A stretch of DNA of 19,293 nt from DATGMP01 sp035293565 (GTDB taxonomy: Bacteria > Pseudomonadota > Alphaproteobacteria > BOG-932 > Roseiterribacteraceae), in the NCBI GenBank assembly GCA_035293565.1, contig DATGMP010000147.1, positions 1-19,293 of the forward strand, in the 5' to 3' direction. The notes under the pieces are model-generated. The model was given only the letters and a program-made list of their open reading frames with translations, was not told where the DNA came from and did not search any database. Position numbers and translations under genes: made by a program. Positions 1 to 8,878 of the stretch are shown here, piece by piece (position 1 is the stretch's first letter; every line of letters begins with the position of its first letter).

Positions 1-1
1 G

Positions 2-796
2 CGGTTCGGGCCGGACGGCAAGTGCGACGACATCCCTTACTCGAGCAAGATTCCGAAGGCTGCCTGCGTGAAGTCCTGGCCTGTCGAGGAGCGGGCCGGG
101 GCCATCTTCATGTGGCATGACGAGGAGGGGCTGGAGCCGGACTTCCCCTTGCCCCCCTTCGCGCAATGGGACGATCCGTCGTGGGCGCGCTGGAAGTTCG
201 ACCATATGGGCGAGCTGCCGATTCATCCGCAGGAAATCGTCGACAATCTGGCCGACTGGGCTCATCTCGGCCCGACACACGCTTCGCCGGTCGAATATTT
301 CGAGGACGAGATCAAAGGCTTCATCTGCATCCAGCGCCAGGGCGGTCGCAGCCGCACGCTGGTCGAGAATGCGGCCTTGCTCGAGACCGATAGCTGGTAC
401 TACGGGCCGGGGGTCATGATCTCCAACATGACCGGGCAGATGGATTCGTACATGATCATCGCCCATACGCCGGTCGAGGACGGCGTCACGAAAGTGTGGC
501 ACGGGCTGATGGTCAAGTCCGCCCATCCGGTCGCCACGGAGGAAGACGTCGAGACCGGGCGCGCCTACCAGGAGGCAAGCCGCCAGGCCTTCGCCCAGGA
601 TTTCGAGATTTGGAGCCACAAGCGCGGCGCTACGCGCATCCTCCAGATCCCCGAGGATGGCCCTTTCCACAAGACCCGCCTCTGGTACAGCCAATTCTTC
701 AATCCGCGCGGCAAGGCCGCCGCCATCCAGACACGGGTCGACGGCTTCCATGCGGTGGTCGGGATGCGCGGAAAACCAAAGAGGGACGCTGCCTAG
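2..796 (+). CDS. Rieske-type aromatic ring-hydroxylating oxygenase alpha subunit, 5' end cut by window edge
   Basis: The reading frame is open from base 2, so the N-terminus and most of the Rieske domain lie upstream; the GTG at 68 is an internal valine, not a start. The visible Rieske tail has the family pattern of DG..C..IPY followed by G.IF.WHD. The catalytic domain shows DWAHLGPTH, the D-x2-H-x4-H signature supplying the two His ligands of the mononuclear iron. Further on, DFEIWSHK matches the region of the distal Asp ligand in KshA-like enzymes. Members of this family hydroxylate steroids or aromatic rings using electrons from a separate reductase, and no reductase or ferredoxin gene is visible here. 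The substrate cannot be told from the sequence. The gene converges on a minus-strand membrane protein gene 33 bp away. Confidence 0.88.
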   Translation, partial: RFGPDGKCDDIPYSSKIPKAACVKSWPVEERAGAIFMWHDEEGLEPDFPLPPFAQWDDPSWARWKFDHMGELPIHPQEIVDNLADWAHLGPTHASPVEYFEDEIKGFICIQRQGGRSRTLVENAALLETDSWYYGPGVMISNMTGQMDSYMIIAHTPVEDGVTKVWHGLMVKSAHPVATEEDVETGRAYQEASRQAFAQDFEIWSHKRGATRILQIPEDGPFHKTRLWYSQFFNPRGKAAAIQTRVDGFHAVVGMRGKPKRDAA

Positions 797-800
797 CAGG

Positions 801-818
801 CGGGCGCCGTAGCGCCCG
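801..818. terminator. Hairpin between convergent genes, possible bidirectional terminator
   Basis: CGGGCGC, loop CGTA, GCGCCCG: a perfect 7-bp GC stem with a 4-nt loop. It begins 4 bp after the stop of the Rieske oxygenase gene and ends 11 bp before the stop of the converging gene. No T-run follows on either strand, so intrinsic termination is only inferred from the position and stem. Confidence 0.4.
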
Positions 819-829
819 ATCAATCGGGT

Positions 830-2335
830 CTACTTGTCCCGTCTGAGGCGCGCTAGCGTGTCGATCATCACGGCGGCGTCAGGCGAGTCCTGATAAGCGT
901 GGATGAGCGAGATGGTTTCCTCCAGCTCGGAGTTCGCCTCGCAGCCCTGCATGGCCAGCCATGTGAGCGCGGCGAGCGTGCGCGAGGGGGCCAGCTTTTC
1001 CACCAGCTCTGAATAAGGATGGGATTCCTCCGGCGGCGGGTGGTACGCGCGCGCAAGCTCGCCGCGTACCATTTTGAGCGCTTCGCCGCAAAACTCGCTT
1101 GTCGCCCTGATGTCGAGCTCCGGCAGATGAGCCATCAGCACCGGCGCCGGATAGTCGCCCTCTTTCAAGATCTCGACAGCATCCTCGTTCCGGCCGACCA
1201 CCATGCGGGCGCCCGCCAGCGCCTGCTCTCGTTGCGCGGGGTCGCCCGGCCGGCTTTCGTCGGCGAATTTTAGCCATGCTTTGAGATGAGACTGCGGCGT
1301 CAGCATCGAGAAGCGCGCCGGATCCTCCCGCAGCACCTTGCCGAGACGCGCCGGGTCTCTCAGCTCGGCAAGTCGGCGCGTGTCGAAGTCGTGATCGCGA
1401 TAGGCTTCGGCGAGGTCCTGCCAAGCCTTGGCCTCGGCGTCGCAAGAGCAGCCGTACCCCACAAGCCATTCCATCGCGGCGGCCGCGTCCTCGACGCGGT
1501 CGTCGATCTCGGAATAGGGCCTGGTGCCGACCTGCTGCGGCGTCAAGGCCGCAGGTTGTCGGCGCAACAGGTCGCGGGCTTTGCTGCAGATCGCAGGCGT
1601 CGGATCCAAATCCATCGCGCCCAGCTGCCCCAAAGGAAAATCCCCGCGTCGGAGCATGATTTCCGCGTCGGCTTGGCGACGGTCCAGGTGACGGATGCGT
1701 TCCAGCACCGCCTCTCGCATGGCCCTATCTTTCGTTGCGAGGAACGGCGTATAGGCCCAAAGCGGCGAATTGGCCGGCAGAGCCAGCAAGGCTGCTTCGC
1801 TCGCGGCGCGGCGGTCGGTGCCTTTGTCGGCGCTATTCCGTGCCTCCTGCATCGGTAGAAGCGACAGGCACAGAAGCAAAACTGCACCCGACATGACCGG
1901 CGTCGCCACCCTGGAGGGTATCATCAACCGAATCTCCGGGGACAACGCCCGGATACAGAAGGCTGCGATTATCGGCGGGATCAGTGCCGGAACGACGATC
2001 GGCCACAAATAGGGCGCCATTTCGGGCCGGGCGAGCAAATCCAGGACCGTCATTACCGTGAAGCCGGAGAGGGGAAGAAGGACCAGCAGCGCGGCGATTG
2101 CCGCCTTCGACAACCGCCCCAAGGCGTAGGCCGTGAATCCGAGCGCTCCCAGCAACAACCAGAGAATACCGGTTTCGACAGCGCCCCGAGCCTGCGCGGC
2201 ATCGCTGCCGTCGAGATGGCTGAGCGTCGCCAGGGCTAGGATCCAGACCGGAAAACCCAGCCCCGCGATCCCGAGGCCGACCCTCATTGCACGATTGGCG
2301 GGCCTCTGGGTCCCTTCCATCGAATCTCGATTCAT
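830..2335 (-). CDS. Membrane protein of unknown function, five N-terminal TM helices and duplicated C-terminal domain
   Basis: 501 residues, function not recognised. Five hydrophobic segments lie at about residues 18-39, 54-73, 77-99, 108-130 and 144-162. A soluble, mostly helical region of about 335 residues follows. That region contains two related halves: C250, PYSE at 273-276 and GC at 295-296 in the first; C416, PYSE at 440-443 and GC at 464-465 in the second. These landmarks recur at an offset of 166-169 residues. The shared cysteines suggest a structural role, but nothing indicates catalysis. The start is uncertain: Met1, Met6 and Met17 are all possible and no strong ribosome-binding site precedes Met1. 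The protein would sit in the inner membrane with a large soluble domain. It is monocistronic, separated from rmlA by 200 bp. Confidence 0.75.
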   Translation of the reverse strand: MNRDSMEGTQRPANRAMRVGLGIAGLGFPVWILALATLSHLDGSDAAQARGAVETGILWLLLGALGFTAYALGRLSKAAIAALLVLLPLSGFTVMTVLDLLARPEMAPYLWPIVVPALIPPIIAAFCIRALSPEIRLMIPSRVATPVMSGAVLLLCLSLLPMQEARNSADKGTDRRAASEAALLALPANSPLWAYTPFLATKDRAMREAVLERIRHLDRRQADAEIMLRRGDFPLGQLGAMDLDPTPAICSKARDLLRRQPAALTPQQVGTRPYSEIDDRVEDAAAAMEWLVGYGCSCDAEAKAWQDLAEAYRDHDFDTRRLAELRDPARLGKVLREDPARFSMLTPQSHLKAWLKFADESRPGDPAQREQALAGARMVVGRNEDAVEILKEGDYPAPVLMAHLPELDIRATSEFCGEALKMVRGELARAYHPPPEESHPYSELVEKLAPSRTLAALTWLAMQGCEANSELEETISLIHAYQDSPDAAVMIDTLARLRRDK

Positions 2336-2535
2336 CCCGTTCCGAGTTTACCAGGAGTCCGGGGAGCGCGTCCCGCATTTTGTTGGTGCGTAAGGAAGAA
2401 ATGGATTTTTTTGCGGTGAGGTGGCCGGTCTGGAGGAGAGTGTCTCGTCACCGCCTGGCCCGGTCCAAGCTGCGCCTGGGACAGCCCCTTCGCATTCGTC
2501 GCCGAAGGCAAAGCGGGCTTTGTCGGTGACGATGT

Positions 2536-3408
<873 letters not shown>

Positions 3409-3421
3409 CGGCCGAGATTCC

Positions 3422-4318
3422 TCACGACGGGGCGGGCTCCTTTGCCAGGACTTCGATGCATCTGTCGAGCGCCTTCTCCCAGTAGGGGCGCGCGATTCCC
3501 CAGTCGCGCGCGATCGCGGCGCAATCCAACCGCGAATTGAGCGGCCGGCACGCTGGCGTGGGATATTCGGCTGTCGTGATCTCGCGGATGGCGGATGGGA
3601 CCCGCAATCCATCTTTTGCGGCGCGGTCGAAGATCGCTTGGGCGAAGCGATGCCAGCTCGTGTCCGGCGCGCCCGCAAAATGGTACGTGCCGTAGGCCTT
3701 CTTGCCGTGAACAATGTCGGCGGCGATCCGGGCAGCTGCCTGCGCGATATCGGCCGCGGCGGTCGGGCCGCCAATCTGATCGCCGACGATCGCCACATCG
3801 TCGCGGGTTCGTCCCAGTCGCAGCATCGTCTTCACGAAATTGGCGCCATGCGGACTGAAGACCCAAGAAGTCCGCAGGATGACATGCTCGATCAAGGCGG
3901 CGCGGATCGCCTCTTCACCGGACAGCTTCGTCGATCCATAGACCGATAGCGGGCGGCACGGATCGGTTTCGCGCCACGCCGCGGACCCGCCTCCATCGAA
4001 GACATAGTCGGTCGACAGGTGGATCAGCTTGGCGCCGCTCTTGGCCGCGGCACGGGCGATCTCTGCCGGGGCGTCCGCGTTCAGCCTACGCGCCGCTTCA
4101 GATTCCTTCTCGGCGAGATCGACCGCGGTATAGGCCGCGGCATTGATGATGATCGTCGGCTCGGTTGCGCCGATCATCCGTTCCGCCGCACCCACCTGCG
4201 CGAGGTCGCATTCGGCCCGACCGGCGAGAATCGTTTCCACCGATCGTGGCCAGGGGATTCGGGCGAGCTCTCGCGCCACTTGCCCGTTCCGCCCGAAGAT
4301 CAGGATTCGGATCGCCAT
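3422..4318 (-). CDS. rmlD: dTDP-4-dehydrorhamnose reductase
   Basis: Reduces dTDP-4-dehydro-L-rhamnose to dTDP-L-rhamnose, the last step of the pathway. At 298 residues it has normal length. It is an extended SDR with the nucleotide-binding loop GRNGQVA (residues 9-15; the third loop glycine is Ala here), STDYVFDG at 102-109 and the catalytic YGSTK (Tyr127, Lys131). The C-terminal R-P-x-x-S/N-R pattern (CRPLNSRLD) is typical of RmlD. It starts 6 bp after the rmlB stop and ends 13 bp before rmlA, so the four genes almost certainly form one transcript. Confidence 0.96.
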   Translation of the reverse strand: MAIRILIFGRNGQVARELARIPWPRSVETILAGRAECDLAQVGAAERMIGATEPTIIINAAAYTAVDLAEKESEAARRLNADAPAEIARAAAKSGAKLIHLSTDYVFDGGGSAAWRETDPCRPLSVYGSTKLSGEEAIRAALIEHVILRTSWVFSPHGANFVKTMLRLGRTRDDVAIVGDQIGGPTAAADIAQAAARIAADIVHGKKAYGTYHFAGAPDTSWHRFAQAIFDRAAKDGLRVPSAIREITTAEYPTPACRPLNSRLDCAAIARDWGIARPYWEKALDRCIEVLAKEPAPS

Positions 4319-4324
4319 CGCGAG

Positions 4325-5371
4325 TCAGCCGACCTTGCTGCCGAGGCCGAGCCGTTCACCCCCATAGCCCCGCGCGCGAACAGCCTCCCACCAAGGACGA
4401 TTGGCCAGATACCAGTCGACGGTGCGCGCGAGGCCGGTCTCGAAAGTCTCTTGCGGCTTCCAACCGAGCTCCCGCTGGATACGCGCGCTATCGATCGCAT
4501 AACGCAGATCGTGGCCCGGTCGATCGGCGACATAGCGGATCAGCGATTCCCGCGGCTCGCCGCCGAGGCGCTCGTCGAGCAGCTTGCACAGCGTCTTCAC
4601 GACGTCGATATTCCGCCGCTCGCTGTTGCCGCCGACATTATAAGTCTCGCCCGGCCGGCCGCGCTCCAGCACGCAGACGAGCGCCCGGACATGGTCTTCG
4701 ACATAGAGCCAGTCGCGGATGTTCGCGCCCTTGCCGTAGACCGGCAGCGGCTTTCGCTCGATGCCGTTCAGAATCATCAGCGGGATCAGCTTCTCGGGAA
4801 ATTGGCAGGGCCCGTAATTGTTCGAGCAATTGGTGATGATGGTCGGCAGCCCGTAGGTGTGATGCCAGGCGCGGACCAGATGGTCGGAGGCCGCCTTGCT
4901 CGCCGAATAGGGGGAGTTCGGCTGATAGGCCGTCGTCTCGGTGAAGAAGCCGGTATCGCCGAGCGAGCCGAAGACTTCGTCCGTCGAGATATGCATGAAG
5001 CGGAATGCGGCCGGATCGGCCAGCGTGCGCCAATAGCGAAGCGCCACCGACAGAAGGCTGTGCGTGCCGACGATGTTCGTGCGGATCGCCGCGGAGGAAT
5101 CGTCGATCGACCGGTCGACATGCGATTCGGCGGCCAGATGAAGAACCGCATCCGGTTTGAACCGCTCGAACAGGGCTGTCATGCGTTCCGAGTCGCAAAT
5201 ATCCGCATGCTCGAAGCTGTAGCGCGGATGCTTTTCGACCGGCGCCAGCGACTCCAGGCATGCCGCATAGGTCAGCGCATCGACATTGAGCACCTGATGG
5301 CCCAATTCGATGAGGAGCCTGACCGCTGCCGATCCGATGAAGCCGGCGCCGCCGGTTACCAGGAGCTTCAC
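4325..5371 (-). CDS. rmlB: dTDP-glucose 4,6-dehydratase
   Basis: Converts dTDP-glucose to dTDP-4-dehydro-6-deoxyglucose with bound NAD. The GTG at 5371 was chosen as start because the protein then begins directly with the Rossmann strand KLLVTGGAGFIG and has 348 residues, the family length. The frame is open further upstream but carries no family sequence there and would overlap rmlC. STDEVFG (Thr130, Asp131, Glu132) and YSASK (Tyr155, Lys159) are the catalytic motifs. DRPGHDLRYAID near the C-terminus is the usual substrate-binding segment. It lies 16 bp downstream of rmlC and 6 bp upstream of rmlD. Confidence 0.95.
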   Translation of the reverse strand: MKLLVTGGAGFIGSAAVRLLIELGHQVLNVDALTYAACLESLAPVEKHPRYSFEHADICDSERMTALFERFKPDAVLHLAAESHVDRSIDDSSAAIRTNIVGTHSLLSVALRYWRTLADPAAFRFMHISTDEVFGSLGDTGFFTETTAYQPNSPYSASKAASDHLVRAWHHTYGLPTIITNCSNNYGPCQFPEKLIPLMILNGIERKPLPVYGKGANIRDWLYVEDHVRALVCVLERGRPGETYNVGGNSERRNIDVVKTLCKLLDERLGGEPRESLIRYVADRPGHDLRYAIDSARIQRELGWKPQETFETGLARTVDWYLANRPWWEAVRARGYGGERLGLGSKVG

Positions 5372-5387
5372 GCGGATCCTCGCTCGG

Positions 5388-5942
5388 TCAGGGGAAACAT
5401 TGTTCGCGGTCGATGACCGCCGGAAGAGCGGCGTCCTTGGGTGCCAGGAATGCGTCGCCGGACGAACAGGGCCATTCGATGTCGAGCTCCTCGCAAAGCC
5501 AGTGCAGGCCCCGTTCATGGCTGGGCGCGTAGCGATTGTCCACTTTGTAGGTGACGACCGAATCGGGCTCCAGCGTGCAAAAGCCATGCGCGAAGCCGGC
5601 CGGGATCAGCAATTGCTCGCCGCCCTTGGCGGTGAGCTCCGCGCCGAACGAGCGGCCGAAGCTCGGGCTGCTCAGCCGTAGATCGACTGCGACGTCCCAG
5701 ATACGACCGGCCTGCACCGAGACGAGTTTGGCTTGCGCGAAGGGCGGAACCTGATAATGCAATCCCCGAACGGTGTAACGACGGGTCGAGAGCGATCGGT
5801 TGTCCTGAATGAAGTCGAGGTCGATGCCGCCCTCGAGAAGCGCCGACCTCTTATAGATTTCGGAAAACTCGCCGCGATCGTCGAAGAACTTTTTGGGAAC
5901 AATGAATTTCACGCCGGCAATGGAAGTGTCGCGGATCTCCAT
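5388..5942 (-). CDS. rmlC: dTDP-4-dehydrorhamnose 3,5-epimerase
   Basis: Epimerises C3 and C5 of dTDP-4-dehydro-6-deoxyglucose. At 184 residues it is the usual length for this cupin enzyme. RGLHYQ at 59-64 holds the catalytic His62; Tyr132 (in VTYKVDN) and Asp170 (in PKD) fall where the rest of the known His/Tyr/Asp triad is expected. FDDRGEFSEIY near residue 20 is the conserved N-terminal motif. The usual W-N-D-P segment before the I.WP motif is replaced by HWLCEELDIEWP, a mild divergence. It is the first gene of the minus-strand rmlCBDA operon and is divergent from the glycosyltransferase gene. Confidence 0.95.
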   Translation of the reverse strand: MEIRDTSIAGVKFIVPKKFFDDRGEFSEIYKRSALLEGGIDLDFIQDNRSLSTRRYTVRGLHYQVPPFAQAKLVSVQAGRIWDVAVDLRLSSPSFGRSFGAELTAKGGEQLLIPAGFAHGFCTLEPDSVVTYKVDNRYAPSHERGLHWLCEELDIEWPCSSGDAFLAPKDAALPAVIDREQCFP

Positions 5943-5980
5943 ATCTTCGTCCCGAATTTGCTTTTGATTCAGCCTTCTCG

Positions 5981-6009
5981 ATCTTAAATCGCGGGATTGC
6001 GGCGAACAA
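5981..6009 (-). promoter_or_regulatory. Candidate promoter for rmlCBDA
   Basis: On the minus strand TTGTTC (6004-6009), a 17-bp spacer and TAAGAT (5981-5986) form a plausible sigma70-type promoter about 40 bp upstream of the rmlC start. It sits in the 125-bp divergent gap shared with the glycosyltransferase gene. The -35 box matches the consensus at only about half its positions, so this is tentative. Confidence 0.3.
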
Positions 6010-6067
6010 TAGCGGCGGCACGGCGGCGGAGCCCGACGGCTGGCGGCTGCATCGGCGCCGAGCTAGG

Positions 6068-7159
6068 ATGTCCGCGAACTCACACGCCGCAGAACCGAGG
6101 CGGGAAAGCCAAAGCATGCCTCCGAAGGTCAGCGTCATAACGGCCGTCTACAATGCCGAAAATTTTATAACCAAGACATTAAACAGCATTATCTCGCAGA
6201 CCTTTACGGACTTCGAATATATCCTGATCGATGACGCTTCGACCGACAACAGCGCCGCGATTATCGAGGCGATCGGCGACCCGCGGGTACGCCTGATACG
6301 CAATGACCGGAATCGCCGTCTCGTCTATACGCGCAATCGTGCGATCGCGGCCGCGGCAGGGGAGTTCATCGCCGTCACGGATCACGACGATATTTCGCTG
6401 CCGACGCGACTCGCCGACCAGATACGCTTTCTCACCGATCACTCCGACGTGGGGCTCGTCGGATCCTGGTACAATACGATCGACGAGAACGACCGGTATG
6501 CGCATCACCCGATCCGCCGGCGATATTCGCCGGAAGAGTTTCGCGCGTCATTGCTGTTTCGAAACTTTGTCGGTCATTCGACCGTTATGATCAGGCGCGA
6601 GGCGCTGCCGAATCCTCCCTATGCGCCGGAATATCCGCTGTGCGAGGACTATTTCCTCGTGGTCCAGATCGCTCGAAAATACAAGATCGACCTGATTCCG
6701 AAGATCTTGGTCCATTACCGCGCGGTAGGAGAAAGCTATACAAAAAAGGCCCGACCGGAGATGCAGGCCCTGGGGCGCAAGCTGAAGCGATCGCTTTTGC
6801 AGGAGCTCGGAATCGACGCAACCGAAGACGAGATAGGGTTGCACGACAATCTGAGCACGCGAATCACATCACCTACGCGTGGGCAGCTGGAGCAGGCCGA
6901 AGGGTGGCTGGAGCGCATCGTCGCCGCCAATGATGCGCGCGGGCTCTATGAGCCGCCGGCGTTGCGGGCGGTCATCGGCAATGAATGGTTCGAGCTTTGC
7001 CGGGAGGCCTCGTTTCTCGGCCCCGAGACCTGGCGGCAATACCGGCGCTCGGCGCTCGGTCGGCATGCCCATTACGGACGGCTCGATCATCTGCGACTTT
7101 TTCAGAAGTGCCTGTTCGCGCGCAGCACCCCTGCCGAAGCTCCTAAGGCGGCGGAATGA
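6068..7159 (+). CDS. Family 2 (GT-A) glycosyltransferase
   Basis: 363 residues if read from 6068. The second ATG at 6116 (MPPKVSVITAVYN) would also fit the family's normal start, so the start is uncertain by 16 residues. PKVSVITAVYNAE opens the GT-A nucleotide-binding fold, ILIDDASTD (about 53-60) is the first Asp region, and TDHDD (104-108) is the metal-binding DXD site. It probably transfers a sugar from a nucleotide donor to a cell-surface polysaccharide or lipid. Lying divergent from the rhamnose genes, it may be a rhamnosyltransferase, but donor and acceptor cannot be read from the sequence. No membrane segment is visible. Its stop overlaps the DUF488 start by ATGA, so the two are translationally coupled. 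Confidence 0.88.
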   Translation: MSANSHAAEPRRESQSMPPKVSVITAVYNAENFITKTLNSIISQTFTDFEYILIDDASTDNSAAIIEAIGDPRVRLIRNDRNRRLVYTRNRAIAAAAGEFIAVTDHDDISLPTRLADQIRFLTDHSDVGLVGSWYNTIDENDRYAHHPIRRRYSPEEFRASLLFRNFVGHSTVMIRREALPNPPYAPEYPLCEDYFLVVQIARKYKIDLIPKILVHYRAVGESYTKKARPEMQALGRKLKRSLLQELGIDATEDEIGLHDNLSTRITSPTRGQLEQAEGWLERIVAANDARGLYEPPALRAVIGNEWFELCREASFLGPETWRQYRRSALGRHAHYGRLDHLRLFQKCLFARSTPAEAPKAAE

Positions 7160-7518
7160 CTGTAATCAAGCTCAAGCGAGTCTACGAGACCGCCGATTCG
7201 GACGACGGGGCGCGGATCCTGGTCGATCGGCTCTGGCCCCGCGGTCTGGCGCGCGACAAGGCGCATATCGACCTCTGGCTCAAGGAGATCGCTCCCAGCG
7301 ACGCTCTGCGCAAGCGCTTTCACGGCAAGCCGGAAGACTGGGGCGCGTTCAAGTCCGCCTACGCCGCGGAGCTGAAGAGCCCAGATGCGAAGCCCGCGGT
7401 CGAGGAAATCCTGAAGCGCATTCGTCAGGGACCCGTCACGCTCCTTTATGCCGCCCGTGACGAGCAACACAACAACGCCGTCGTGCTGAAGCAGTGGCTT
7501 GATCGGAAGGCGCGTTAA
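7156..7518 (+). CDS. DUF488 family protein
   Basis: 120 residues, a complete short member of the DUF488 (YeaO-like) family. Recognisable family sequence includes LKRVYETADSDDGARILVDR near the N-terminus, WPRGLARDKAHIDLWLKEIAPS in the middle and LRKRFHGKPEDWGAFKSAYAAEL after it. The C-terminal TLLYAARDEQHNNAVVLKQWL is also typical. The family is widespread and its biochemical role is unsettled. The ATG overlaps the glycosyltransferase stop (ATGA), so its expression depends on that gene, although no functional link between the two families is known to me. Confidence 0.9.
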   Translation: MTVIKLKRVYETADSDDGARILVDRLWPRGLARDKAHIDLWLKEIAPSDALRKRFHGKPEDWGAFKSAYAAELKSPDAKPAVEEILKRIRQGPVTLLYAARDEQHNNAVVLKQWLDRKAR

Positions 7519-7642
7519 GTCACGAAGCGGCACTGAGACGCCGGCGTGCGTGTGTCCATGCCGACCGAGCGCGTTCGGGGCGCACCGGTATATAAGATGC
7601 AGTCCGCCGCGGCTTTGCCGAAGTGGCGCCAAATATTCGGGC

Positions 7643-7673
7643 GGTCTGAGACAAGACCTCTGTTGCCGCGGCA
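7643..7673. promoter_or_regulatory. Two adjacent dyads upstream of the sugar-acid operon, candidate operator
   Basis: In the 220-bp gap before the four-gene operon, GGTCT-N6-AGACC (7643-7658) is followed 5 bp later by the perfect 10-bp palindrome TGCCGCGGCA (7664-7673). They lie 66-96 bp before the first start codon. No regulator gene is visible nearby. The dyads are short enough to arise by chance in GC-rich DNA. Confidence 0.25.
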
Positions 7674-7738
7674 GCTACGAGTGACGTCGATCGTATCAGC
7701 GGGCCCGCCAAGACCCGACCTTTCGTGGGGGAATTTCG

Positions 7739-8860
7739 ATGGCCAGAATCGTGTCGGTCCAAGCGCGGGTCGTGCGTATTCCGCTACGTCAGCCGACCGC
7801 CTTCGCCCGCCGTCAGGTGAGTGCCCGCGATTATTGTCTCGTTAAGATCAGGACTGACGACGGCGTCGAGGGTATCGGCCATTGCTACGCCGGGCATTCC
7901 GGCGGCGGCCTGGTGGCGCTCGCCGTTCGAGAGATGCTGGCGCCTCTGGTCATCGGAGCCGATTCGACGTCAACCGAGCTGTTATGGAAAAATCTGTACC
8001 AGGAGGTCCTGCTGCACGGTCGGGCCGGATCAGTGATGCGGGCCCTCAGCATCATCGACATCGCGCTTTGGGACCGCAACGCTAGGGCAGCGAATTTACC
8101 GCTTTATAGATATTTGGGAGCTGCATACGAAGGGATGGTGCCGGCCTACGGGAGCGGCGGATACTATCTCGACGGCAAGACCCCGGAGATGCTGGGCGAG
8201 GAGATGGCGAGCTATGTGGCGCTCGGCCTCGGCGCGGTCAAGATGAAAGTCGGTCGCGGCGATCTCAAATCGGAAGAAGCGAGGATCGCCGCGGCGCGAA
8301 ACGCGATCGGTCCCGACATCTTGCTGATGCTCGATGCCAACAACGCTTGGTCGGACGTGCCGACGGCGCTTCGCTATATCGAGCGCTTCGCGCCCTACGA
8401 TCCGTACTGGATCGAGGAGCCGTTCAGCCCGGATCAGATCGACAATCACGCGAAGCTGGCGGCGGCGATCGCCATCCCGGTGGCGACTGGTGAGATCGAG
8501 GCCGGCCGTTGGCGTTTCAAGGAAATGCTCGATAAGCAGGCGGCGTCGATACTGCAGACGGACGCGGCGGTGTGCGGCGGCATCACGGAGTTCCGTCGCA
8601 TCGCCGCGCTGGCGGACTGCTACGGCGTGAATCTTTGTCCCCACTGGTTCCACGATCTGCATGCGCAGCTCGTGGCCGCATTGCCCAACGGGCAGTATGT
8701 CGAGTACTTCCCCGACGCCAAGGTCTTCAACTTCCGGGAAATCATCGACCGGCAGCTCGAGGTGCGGAATGGCGGCCTGCTGCTGCCCACGGAGCCGGGG
8801 CTGGGATACCGGTTCGACGAGGCGGCTATCTCGCGCTTCGAATCCGACGTGTGGCAGTGA
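7739..8860 (+). CDS. Mandelate racemase/muconate lactonizing enzyme family protein (enolase superfamily), probable sugar-acid dehydratase or cycloisomerase
   Basis: 373 residues, full length. The N-terminal capping domain covers about residues 1-125. The barrel carries Lys168-Met-Lys170 (KxK general base), metal ligands Asp199 (LMLDANN), Glu226 (WIEEP) and Glu252 (ATGE), and His302/His305 in CPHWFHD. This is the MR-subgroup arrangement, which abstracts the proton alpha to a carboxylate. Enzymes of this group dehydrate aldonic or aldaric acids or open aldarolactones. With a uronate-dehydrogenase-like gene three positions downstream, a galactarate/glucarate dehydratase or galactarolactone cycloisomerase role is likely but unproven. 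It is the first gene of the operon, with 18 bp to the next gene. Confidence 0.85.
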   Translation: MARIVSVQARVVRIPLRQPTAFARRQVSARDYCLVKIRTDDGVEGIGHCYAGHSGGGLVALAVREMLAPLVIGADSTSTELLWKNLYQEVLLHGRAGSVMRALSIIDIALWDRNARAANLPLYRYLGAAYEGMVPAYGSGGYYLDGKTPEMLGEEMASYVALGLGAVKMKVGRGDLKSEEARIAAARNAIGPDILLMLDANNAWSDVPTALRYIERFAPYDPYWIEEPFSPDQIDNHAKLAAAIAIPVATGEIEAGRWRFKEMLDKQAASILQTDAAVCGGITEFRRIAALADCYGVNLCPHWFHDLHAQLVAALPNGQYVEYFPDAKVFNFREIIDRQLEVRNGGLLLPTEPGLGYRFDEAAISRFESDVWQ

Positions 8861-8878
8861 CCTGGAAGGAGTGACGCC

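Noticed and set aside
68..796. GTG at 68 as the true start of the Rieske oxygenase
   Set aside because: The same frame is open to base 2 and encodes conserved Rieske-domain residues upstream, so the gene is simply cut by the window edge.
3409..3798. Longer N-terminus for rmlA
   Set aside because: The extra 130 residues lie inside rmlD on the same strand in another frame, are rich in Arg/Ser/Pro and lack family sequence; RmlA begins at MKGIILAGG.
4019..5416. 465-residue plus-strand frame opposite rmlB/rmlD
   Set aside because: It is antisense to two well-identified genes and shows no domain; long shadow frames are expected at this GC content.
5372..5587. Longer N-terminus for rmlB
   Set aside because: It would overlap rmlC and has no RmlB-like residues; the Rossmann motif starts right after the GTG at 5371.
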